Source: Lachnospiraceae bacterium (lineage in GTDB: Bacteria; Bacillota; Clostridia; Lachnospirales; Anaerotignaceae). From it: DNA of 5,300 nt. The stretch spans positions 1 to 5,300 of the forward strand of contig JAQVIB010000152.1 in assembly GCA_028695945.1 (NCBI GenBank), written 5' to 3'. Under the pieces are notes generated by a model. The model was not told the origin of the DNA, made no database searches, and saw only the letters and a program-made list of their open reading frames with translations. Below, in pieces: positions 1 through 4,847 of this stretch. Positions within the stretch are counted from its first letter, which is position 1; the number at the start of each line of letters is the position of its first letter. A program made the translations under genes and the position numbers.

Positions 1-234
1 AAGAAGTTCAGAGATATCTTGTCCCTTTGGCATAAACATAGTCCCTTTTAGTGCAATTCCATTTGTTTTTTCTATATCAAGCACTTTATAAGTATACCTT
101 GGAACTGCTGTTTTTAAAACTTTTTCCATTGCTACACTAATCATTGAGGAAGTTGTATCATCAATTTCCCCGCCCTTATAACCAAGGTATTTAAGCACCT
201 CATTTTTATTTATATCTGTAAGTATCTTGTCCAT
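1..234 (-). CDS. Vitamin B12-dependent methionine synthase activation-domain protein, N-terminal part (runs off left edge)
   Basis: Seen: an open frame of 78 codons starts with ATG at 234 and is still open at position 1. A ribosome site (GAGAGG) lies a few bases upstream of the ATG. The protein begins MDKILTDINKNEVLKYLGYK, followed by a stretch rich in acidic residues and Ser/Thr, then PRYTYKVLDIE (about residues 44-54) and a segment with KGTMFMPKGQDISELL. Family knowledge: the pattern 'N/K-x-E-V-L-R/K-YLGYK', then 'PRY-Y-VFDIE', then 'L-G-DI-L' is typical of the stand-alone clostridial MetH activation-domain proteins, usually a little over 200 residues. These are thought to assist reductive reactivation of cobalamin on methionine synthase by binding S-adenosylmethionine. 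Inference: this copy lacks its catalytic C-terminal half only because the window ends. It is separated from feoB by a terminator, so it is probably its own transcription unit. The identification rests on recalled family patterns. Confidence 0.7.
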   Translation of the reverse strand, partial: MDKILTDINKNEVLKYLGYKGGEIDDTTSSMISVAMEKVLKTAVPRYTYKVLDIEKTNGIALKGTMFMPKGQDISELL

Positions 235-254
235 ATAGTACCTCTCATTATAGC

Positions 255-272
255 TACAATAAGGTTATTGTA
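255..272. promoter_or_regulatory. Perfect inverted repeat, candidate operator for the MetH-activation gene
   Basis: Seen: TACAATAA-GG-TTATTGTA, two 8-bp arms that are exact complements around a 2-bp centre. It lies 21-38 bp upstream of the start codon at 234 and directly downstream of a possible minus-strand -10 box (TATACT, 275-280), so it would cover the transcription start. It has no following T-run and is AT-rich, so a protein-binding site is more likely than a terminator. I do not recognise the regulator: it is not a clean Fur, PerR or Zur box, and no S-box riboswitch is present. Confidence 0.45.
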
Positions 273-274
273 AC

Positions 275-303
275 AGTATAGTTTTTTAAGGTTGAAAAGT
301 AAA
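275..303 (-). promoter_or_regulatory. Possible sigma-A promoter of the MetH-activation gene
   Basis: Seen on the minus strand: -35 TTTACT (303-298), a 17-bp spacer, and -10 TATACT (280-275). The match to TTGACA/TATAAT is 4 of 6 and 5 of 6. The -35 box touches the T-run of the feoB terminator, so the two units are packed tightly. The predicted start would fall in the inverted repeat at 255-272. AT-rich DNA gives such matches by chance, so this is a moderate call. Confidence 0.35.
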
Positions 304-332
304 GAAAAAAAGACGGCATTTAGCCGTCTTTT
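301..332 (-). terminator. Intrinsic terminator of feoAB
   Basis: Seen: a perfect 10-bp stem (arms 308-317 and 323-332, core GACGGC/GCCGTC) with a 5-base loop, followed on the minus strand by a T-rich tract (TTTCTTT after the four T's of the stem). The feoB stop codon (333-331) overlaps the base of the stem, so the operon ends with almost no 3' untranslated region. Confidence 0.9.
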
Positions 333-2175
333 ACAAAAACATACCTATTATGTGGTATAGTGCATTTATTATTGTGCAAATTACCATTCCAACAACTGTG
401 GGCAGAATAAAAGCAACTGCTGTCCACTTTATACTTCCTGTTTCTTTTTTAATAGTCATAAGAGTGGTGGCACATGGAAAATGATTAAGAGAAAACATTG
501 TTACGCAAAGTGCTGTTACTAAAGTCCATCCATTTTGGCTAAATATTGTGAACATTTCTGCATGAGTTGAAATATCCATTAATGCTGTGCCATTACTATA
601 ATACATAAGCAGGATTGGTAGTACAATCTCGTTGGCAGGTATGCCTAGCACAAATGCCGCCAAAATTATACCATTCATCCCCATTATAATACCTAAAGGA
701 TTCATAAAGTTTGAGAACCAAAGCAGCAATGAACTGCCACCAATTGTTACGTTTTGCATAATCCAAATTACCGCACCTGCTGGCACTGCCACCGTTACCG
801 CACGCCCCAGCACAAACAGTGTTCTGTCCAACATACTACGAACAAGTATCTGTAAAAACTGAGGTCTGCGATATGGTGGAAGTTCCAACACAAAAGCCGA
901 TGGTTCACCTTTTAATATTGTTTTAGATAATATTTTTGAACAAAGTAATGTTACACAAACTGATACTATTATAAGCAAAAGTACTATTGCTCCTGCAATG
1001 AAAGAATTACTTGTTCCGCCAGCTATAAATATGCTTACAAGAAGTATAATAGTAGGAAACCGTCCGTTACATGGCACAAAATTGTTTGTAAGTATAGCTA
1101 TAAGACGCTCTCTTGGTGTTTCAATTATTCTTGCAGCAGTAACACCAGCTGCATTGCACCCGAAACCCATCATCATTGTAAGCACTTGTTTACCGTGTGC
1201 ATCTGCCTTTTTAAACAATCCATCTAAATTAAATGCTATTCGTGGTAAAAATCCAACATCCTCCAAAAAGGTAAATAGAGGAAAAAATATTGCCATGGGC
1301 GGAAGCATTACCGCCACTACCCAAGCCGCCGTTTTAAACATGCCTTCTGCAATTATTCCCTTTACCCAGTTTGGGGTAGGTGCAAGCAATATTTTTAATT
1401 TTTCCTCTGCCGTGGCGAATAAATTCATTAATAAGGATGATGGATAATTTGCCCCAACAATTGTTATCCAAAAAATAAGTCCAAGAAGTAAAAGCATTAT
1501 TGGGATGCCAAATTTTTTAGACAGCACTATGCTATCTGCCACTGATTCAAAATTTCTTTTATTTCCATTACTAACTACTGCATTTGCAATTGCTTCCGCT
1601 CTTTTCAATGTTTCAATACAGCTTTTTTCAAAATCCATTCCATCAAGATTAGTTTTAATTGGAACACACATTGTTTCTTCCTTTGCAATTTTAACCATAG
1701 TTTGCTTAATTTCTTCTATGCCACTTCCACTTCTTGCACAGGTTTCAATAACAGGTATTCCAAGCAAATTCGAAAGAAGCATAGTGTCTACAACAATTCC
1801 TTTTTTTCTTGCTTCATCTATAAGGTTTAGGCATAATATAACGTTGTGGGTAAGTTCACAAATTTGTATACATAGGTTCAAATTTCTTTCCAAACAAGTT
1901 TCATCGGCAACAACTAATACAATATCCGCCTGCTTGCTGCAAATAAACTCTTTAGCCGCACGTTCTTCAGCACTATCGCTTAACAGTGAATATACCCCAG
2001 GTAAATCCACCATTTTAAAAGAAATACCCTGTGCCTTAAATGAACCCTCGGCGTTTACAACGGTTTTTCCCGACCAATTGCCTGTATGTTGATTAAGCCC
2101 TGTAAAAGCATTAAATACTGTGCTTTTGCCTGTATTGGGATTACCTGCAAGAGCAACTACATATTCATCTTTCAT
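331..2175 (-). CDS. feoB: Ferrous iron transport protein B (short clostridial type)
   Basis: Role (family): inner-membrane iron(II) importer with an N-terminal cytosolic GTPase. Seen in the 614 residues: G1 P-loop GNPNTGKS (11-18), the G2 threonine in GKT (36-38), G3 DLPG (57-60), G4 NLID (117-120), and a G5-like CARSGSG (146-152). The membrane part starts near residue 222. It has the Gate-type motifs LEDVGFLPRIAF (304-315), GFGCN (337-341), PRERL then FVPCNGRFP (354-374), LPPYRRPQ (432-439), GIPANEIVLP (511-520) and NHFPCATTLMTIKKETGS (564-581). Family FeoB proteins often reach 700 or more residues; here the helical spacer between the GTPase and the first membrane helix is only about 55 residues. 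The start is ATG at 2175, with an AGGGAGG site (2182-2188) 6 bases upstream inside the end of feoA. The 11-bp overlap with feoA suggests translational coupling. Iron(II) is the default substrate; manganese cannot be excluded from sequence alone. Confidence 0.95.
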   Translation of the reverse strand: MKDEYVVALAGNPNTGKSTVFNAFTGLNQHTGNWSGKTVVNAEGSFKAQGISFKMVDLPGVYSLLSDSAEERAAKEFICSKQADIVLVVADETCLERNLNLCIQICELTHNVILCLNLIDEARKKGIVVDTMLLSNLLGIPVIETCARSGSGIEEIKQTMVKIAKEETMCVPIKTNLDGMDFEKSCIETLKRAEAIANAVVSNGNKRNFESVADSIVLSKKFGIPIMLLLLGLIFWITIVGANYPSSLLMNLFATAEEKLKILLAPTPNWVKGIIAEGMFKTAAWVVAVMLPPMAIFFPLFTFLEDVGFLPRIAFNLDGLFKKADAHGKQVLTMMMGFGCNAAGVTAARIIETPRERLIAILTNNFVPCNGRFPTIILLVSIFIAGGTSNSFIAGAIVLLLIIVSVCVTLLCSKILSKTILKGEPSAFVLELPPYRRPQFLQILVRSMLDRTLFVLGRAVTVAVPAGAVIWIMQNVTIGGSSLLLWFSNFMNPLGIIMGMNGIILAAFVLGIPANEIVLPILLMYYSNGTALMDISTHAEMFTIFSQNGWTLVTALCVTMFSLNHFPCATTLMTIKKETGSIKWTAVAFILPTVVGMVICTIINALYHIIGMFL

Positions 2176-2425
2176 TTTCGGCCTCCCTAAGTATCTCCAT
2201 TATGAAAATTTTATCTGCTTCCTCTTTTCTTAGAGCTATAAGAGTACCTTTAACTAAAAATGCCGTAGTTCCGCCGCATAACGCCTTATATAAAGGTACA
2301 ATTACGCTGCTTGGTGAAAATCCAAGATCAAAAAAACGTATCCTCTCCTCTACATTTCCCTCCACAAATTTAACTACACATCCTGTACGCAACGGCACAG
2401 CAGATAACCTTGCTTCCTCCGCCAT
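2165..2425 (-). CDS. feoA: Ferrous iron transport protein A (SH3-like)
   Basis: Role (family): small cytosolic SH3-fold protein needed for FeoB activity, thought to contact its GTPase region. Seen: 86 residues, with PLRTGCVVKFVEG near 11-23, RFFDLGFSPSSVI (30-42, matching the FeoA pattern 'R-LGL-PG') and AFLVKGTLIALRKEEADKI (55-73, matching 'G--IALR--EA--I'). The usual glycine after the proline is a serine here (PSS). Start choice: an in-frame ATG at 2455 would add 10 residues but has no ribosome site in front of it. The ATG at 2425 sits 8 bases after a perfect AAGGAGG (2434-2440), which lies inside the longer frame, so 2425 is preferred. FeoA ends 11 bp inside feoB. A short charged tail (REAENER) follows the domain. 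No feoC follows feoB. Confidence 0.92.
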   Translation of the reverse strand: MAEEARLSAVPLRTGCVVKFVEGNVEERIRFFDLGFSPSSVIVPLYKALCGGTTAFLVKGTLIALRKEEADKIFIMEILREAENER

Positions 2426-2433
2426 TAATTCTG

Positions 2434-2440
2434 CCTCCTT
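2434..2440 (-). promoter_or_regulatory. Ribosome binding site that decides the feoA start
   Basis: AAGGAGG on the minus strand lies 8 bases before the ATG at 2425. The longer in-frame ATG at 2455 has only AT-rich sequence without purine-rich complementarity in front of it. This favours the shorter FeoA. Confidence 0.85.
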
Positions 2441-2459
2441 CTTGCAGGTAGTCATTATT

Positions 2460-2488
2460 AGTATATAATTAGCACTTTAATTTTGTTA
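2460..2488 (-). promoter_or_regulatory. Possible feoAB promoter
   Basis: Seen on the minus strand: a -10-like TATACT (2465-2460), with TAACAA (2488-2483) 17 bp upstream as a poor -35. A pentamer CTAAT occurs twice 11 bp apart across the -10 (CTAATTATATACTAAT). I could not find a convincing Fur dyad or DtxR-type box, although iron control is expected for this operon. Confidence 0.3.
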
Positions 2489-2504
2489 CCATTTGTTTTA
2501 TAAT
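2476..2504 (+). promoter_or_regulatory. Possible promoter of the PAP2 gene
   Basis: A perfect TATAAT (2499-2504) lies 31 bp before the ATG. The -35 17 bp upstream is weak (TTTAAT, 2476-2481). The predicted transcript start near 2511 leaves room for the ribosome site AGGAAGG (2521-2527). It is divergent from, and overlaps, the putative feoAB promoter region. Confidence 0.4.
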
Positions 2505-2535
2505 AAAAAAATACTTATACAGGAAGGAAGCTTTT

Positions 2536-3033
2536 ATGTCTAAAAATCATTATATTGTAAATCTAATTAATTATATCAACAAAAAAAACAGCCTTAAAAG
2601 GGCTGTTCTATTTTTGGATACATATGCTCCAAAGGTTATTACATGGATTTTTTATTTTACTTTGGCATACCTTGCAATAAAACCTGACATTAAGATAGTT
2701 TGGGTTGCCCTCATACCTTGGATTACGTTTTTCTCTGTTACCATTATCCGTAACTGTCTTAACCTTAAACGCCCTTTTGAAGAACTAAACTTTAACTCTC
2801 TTTTGCCTCACTCCGCTGGACGCGGATGCCCAAGCCGACATGCTTCAAGTTCGGTTATAATAGCTATTGCCGTATATTATGTTCACCCAACACTTGGCAT
2901 TATAACAGGTTTATTAAGCCTAGTAATTTGCTGTACCCGTGTACTTACAGGTGTTCACTATCCACGGGATGTAATTTGGGGTGCAATAATAGGTGTAGTT
3001 TTTGGTTTTTTGGGCTTTTTTGTAATTCTATGA
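2536..3033 (+). CDS. PAP2-family membrane phosphatase
   Basis: Role (family): integral membrane acid phosphatase acting on lipid phosphates or isoprenoid pyrophosphates, via a phosphohistidine intermediate. Seen in the 165 residues: motif 1 as R72-x6-R79-P80 (RNCLNLKRP), motif 2 PSRH (99-102, His102 a presumed catalytic acid), and motif 3 TRVLTGVHYPRD (134-145, with Arg135, His141 as nucleophile and Asp145). Hydrophobic segments lie at about 34-50, 52-71, 104-117, 118-136 and 146-165. The N-terminal 33 residues are basic and not hydrophobic. ATG 2536 follows AGGAAGG by 8 bases. Length fits small clostridial PAP2 proteins. The substrate is unknown: undecaprenyl pyrophosphate, phosphatidylglycerol phosphate and phosphatidate are all possible. 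The nearby gpsA and plsY genes are on the other strand, so the context is weak. The gene stands alone between a divergent operon and a terminator. Confidence 0.88.
   Translation: MSKNHYIVNLINYINKKNSLKRAVLFLDTYAPKVITWIFYFTLAYLAIKPDIKIVWVALIPWITFFSVTIIRNCLNLKRPFEELNFNSLLPHSAGRGCPSRHASSSVIIAIAVYYVHPTLGIITGLLSLVICCTRVLTGVHYPRDVIWGAIIGVVFGFLGFFVIL
2581..2607 (-). terminator. Intragenic, minus-strand intrinsic terminator within the PAP2 coding start
   Basis: Seen: arms AACAGCC (2587-2593) and GGCTGTT (2601-2607) form a perfect 7-bp stem with a 7-base loop. On the minus strand the stem runs directly into eight T's (2588-2581), the classic rho-independent layout. On the plus strand the following tract is interrupted (CTATTTTTGG), so termination of the PAP2 transcript itself should be weaker. 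It lies in codons 16-24 of the PAP2 gene, antisense, between the der-plsY-gpsA unit and the feoAB promoter. Function is inferred. Confidence 0.5.
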
Positions 3034-3069
3034 AAGAACTTAGAAACAAAATCCATTTTATTCAACAAA

Positions 3070-3093
3070 AAAACCGCATAAATATGCGGTTTT
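3070..3093. terminator. Bidirectional intrinsic terminator between the PAP2 gene and gpsA
   Basis: Seen: a 10-bp stem (3070-3079 with 3084-3093, core ACCGCAT/ATGCGGT) and a 4-base loop. The plus strand ends in TTTTAAT. On the minus strand the 3' arm runs into a T tract (TTTTTTTGTTG), so that direction is stronger. It serves both the PAP2 gene, whose stop is 36 bp upstream, and the convergent der-plsY-gpsA transcript. Confidence 0.85.
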
Positions 3094-3107
3094 AATAAAG
3101 TTTTTGC

Positions 3108-3129
3108 CTTGCTTTTTTCAAAAAGCAAG
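3108..3129. repeat. Long A/T-capped hairpin in the gpsA 3' untranslated region
   Basis: Seen: CTTGCTTTT (3108-3116) pairs with AAAAGCAAG (3121-3129), nine perfect base pairs around TTCA. The T-run lies inside the stem and not after it, so it is not a standard terminator. It sits between the bidirectional terminator and two smaller hairpin repeats and may be part of one composite intergenic element. Confidence 0.6.
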
Positions 3130-3132
3130 TAG

Positions 3133-3152
3133 GTTTGGGCAACGCCCAAGGT
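3133..3152. repeat. 20-bp palindromic repeat, copy 1
   Basis: Seen: core TTGGGCAACGCCCAA, two 6-bp arms around AAC, flanked by GT and GGT. It is identical over 20 bp to the copy at 3167-3186, with 14 bp between them. Its G+C content stands out from the AT-rich surroundings. It resembles small dispersed intergenic palindromes (REP-like), but copies elsewhere in the genome cannot be seen from this window. Confidence 0.75.
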
Positions 3153-3166
3153 TTGTTATAGTTCTA

Positions 3167-3186
3167 GTTTGGGCAACGCCCAAGGT
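3167..3186. repeat. 20-bp palindromic repeat, copy 2
   Basis: Exact second copy of the repeat at 3133-3152, ending 7 bp from the gpsA stop codon. On the gpsA transcript it would be the first hairpin of the 3' untranslated region. Confidence 0.75.
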
Positions 3187-3193
3187 CTTTTAA

Positions 3194-4195
3194 TCATCTA
3201 TGCACATGCTCAGGCTTTCCGTCACGCATCATTAAATCAATTACTGCATCTCGTGCGTCTTTTCCACCAAACAGTACCTCGTTAATTTCTTTTGTTATTG
3301 GCATTTCCACATTATACTTTTTTGCAAGGTCGTAAGCCGCTTGTGCAGTGTTAACACCTTCAACTACCATATGAACCGACTCAAGGGTTTCATCAAGACT
3401 TTTTCCCTCGCCAAGCATAATGCCTGCACGTCTGTTTCTTGAGTGCATACTTGTGCAAGTAACAATAAGGTCGCCTATACCGCTAAGCCCCATGAAGGTA
3501 TCGGCTTTACCACCCATAGCAACCCCAAGTCTGCTTATTTCTGCCATTCCTCTTGTCATTAAAGCGGCTTTTGTGTTATCTCCAAAACCAAGTCCATCAC
3601 TCATTCCTGCCGCCAGTGCAATTACATTTTTAAGTGCCGCACCCAACTCCATACCAATTACATCGGTGTTGGTATATAATCGAAATCTTGGATTCATAAA
3701 CTCATCTTGCACCATCTGTGCAACTTTCATATCTTTACAGCTTATTGCACACGCCGTTGGAATATCACGTCCAACCTCTTCAGCGTGGCTAGGCCCTACA
3801 AGTGTACAAACATTACACTGTGGAATACATTCTTCAATCACCTGTGAAAGCCTTAAAAGACTATGATCCTCAAGACCCTTGGCAACATTTACAATTACTT
3901 GCTCTTTTTTTAATAGTGGAGCAAACTTTTCCATGTTAACCCTAACAAATTTTGAAGGTATGGCAGTAATAACAATTTCTGCATCTTCAACAGCTGTTTT
4001 AGGATCTGTTATAATTTTTATACTTTCACGTATTTCAATACCAGGAAGATATTCTTTATGCTCGTGGTCAGCACGTATACGCTGTGCCTCTTCCTCTTTC
4101 CAACTCCAAATTGTTACATCATGACCATATTTATCTAACATAACCCCCAAAGCTGTTCCCCAACTGCCTGAACCAATAACAGTTATTTTTTTCAT
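3194..4195 (-). CDS. gpsA: NAD(P)H-dependent glycerol-3-phosphate dehydrogenase
   Basis: Role (family): cytosolic enzyme reducing dihydroxyacetone phosphate to sn-glycerol-3-phosphate, the backbone for phospholipids. Seen in the 333 residues, a normal family length: Rossmann motif GSGSWG (8-13), NVAKGLE (103-109), GPSHAEEVG (134-142), ALKNVIALAAGMSDGLGFGDN (187-207, Lys189 the expected catalytic lysine), MGLSGIGDLIVTC (235-247) and SRNRRAG (252-258, substrate-binding Arg-Asn). The C-terminal helical domain ends with GKDARDAVIDLMMRDGKPEH. The start ATG at 4195 has a GGGAGG site 7 bases upstream (4203-4208). It follows plsY by 19 bp, so it is co-transcribed; its product is the PlsY substrate. 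No missing residues or disruption were noticed. Confidence 0.97.
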   Translation of the reverse strand: MKKITVIGSGSWGTALGVMLDKYGHDVTIWSWKEEEAQRIRADHEHKEYLPGIEIRESIKIITDPKTAVEDAEIVITAIPSKFVRVNMEKFAPLLKKEQVIVNVAKGLEDHSLLRLSQVIEECIPQCNVCTLVGPSHAEEVGRDIPTACAISCKDMKVAQMVQDEFMNPRFRLYTNTDVIGMELGAALKNVIALAAGMSDGLGFGDNTKAALMTRGMAEISRLGVAMGGKADTFMGLSGIGDLIVTCTSMHSRNRRAGIMLGEGKSLDETLESVHMVVEGVNTAQAAYDLAKKYNVEMPITKEINEVLFGGKDARDAVIDLMMRDGKPEHVHR

Positions 4196-4214
4196 GCGGA
4201 AAACCTCCCAATGC

Positions 4215-4835
4215 TTATTTAACTACATTATCTTTATTATTTTTACCAAAAAGTCTATTTTCAGTTCCATTTTTAAGCCTAACAATATTCTCTCTATGTC
4301 TATAAAAAGCAAGGAACATCATAATTATTGCAACAAATATCATTTCTTGCTCTGCTTTCATAAAAAAAAGTACAATAGGTATAGAAACTGAAAACAATAA
4401 CGACCCTAATGAAACAGTACCTGAAAACAAAACCCCAAAAATTCCAATGGCATATGTAACTAACGCCATCCATGGGTTAAAAACAACGCTAAGGGCACCA
4501 ACCATACCTACGGTTGCGGCAATGCCTTTTCCTCCTTTAAATTTAAGATAAAAAGGAAAGTCATGCCCAAGAACCGCACCAAAAGAGGCATATATACCTG
4601 CAACTGTACCGCCAAAAAGCTTATAACAAATTGTAAATGAAATTACAGATTTTAAAATATCACAGGCAAAGGTAACCGCCCCTGCTCTTTTACCCAAAAC
4701 TCTTAAGGCATTTGTTGTACCAAGATTGCCACTTCCGTGCTTTCTTATATCAACACGCATAATTTTCCCAACAACAAACGCCGATTGAATACACCCAACA
4801 AAATAGCCAATTACTAAGCATAAAATTCTAAACAT
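4215..4835 (-). CDS. plsY: Acyl-phosphate:glycerol-3-phosphate acyltransferase
   Basis: Role (family): integral membrane enzyme that transfers an acyl group from acyl-phosphate (made by PlsX) to position 1 of glycerol-3-phosphate, giving lysophosphatidic acid. Seen in the 206 residues: first conserved loop GSGNLGTTNALRVLG (34-48), DILK (59-62), second loop GHDFPFYLKFKGGKGIA (90-106), and third motif YRHRENIVRLKNGTE (178-192). Hydrophobic segments lie near 3-23, 52-72, 78-95, 105-118, 121-142, 143-159 and 164-179, in line with the seven-helix family. The C-terminus is a short polar tail rich in Lys and Asn. The ribosome site (AGGAGA, 4841-4846) overlaps the end of der, which stops 12 bp upstream; gpsA follows 19 bp downstream. 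PlsX is not in the window. Confidence 0.97.
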   Translation of the reverse strand: MFRILCLVIGYFVGCIQSAFVVGKIMRVDIRKHGSGNLGTTNALRVLGKRAGAVTFACDILKSVISFTICYKLFGGTVAGIYASFGAVLGHDFPFYLKFKGGKGIAATVGMVGALSVVFNPWMALVTYAIGIFGVLFSGTVSLGSLLFSVSIPIVLFFMKAEQEMIFVAIIMMFLAFYRHRENIVRLKNGTENRLFGKNNKDNVVK

Positions 4836-4847
4836 ATTACTCTCCTC

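Noticed and set aside
247..252. TATAAT on the minus strand as the -10 box of the MetH-activation gene
   Set aside because: It lies 12 bp before the start codon and abuts the ribosome site, so the transcript would have almost no leader; the TATACT at 275-280 fits better.
235..330. SAM (S-box) or cobalamin riboswitch before the MetH-activation gene
   Set aside because: The space is under 100 bp, is filled by the feoB terminator and a simple dyad, and lacks the conserved riboswitch cores.
998..2092. Long plus-strand open frames opposite feoB (998-1447 and 1505-2092)
   Set aside because: They are antisense to a clearly recognised feoB, have no family resemblance and are low-complexity shadows of its membrane segments.
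2456..2535. A Fur or DtxR/MntR box in front of feoAB
   Set aside because: No inverted repeat matching those consensus boxes could be built; only AT-rich sequence and a short direct pentamer repeat are seen.
3133..3186. Two identical 20-bp repeats as a possible CRISPR remnant
   Set aside because: Only two copies, a 14-bp spacer that is too short, a fully palindromic unit and no cas genes nearby.
3420..4124. Plus-strand open frames opposite gpsA
   Set aside because: gpsA shows every family motif in the other strand; these frames have no recognisable content.
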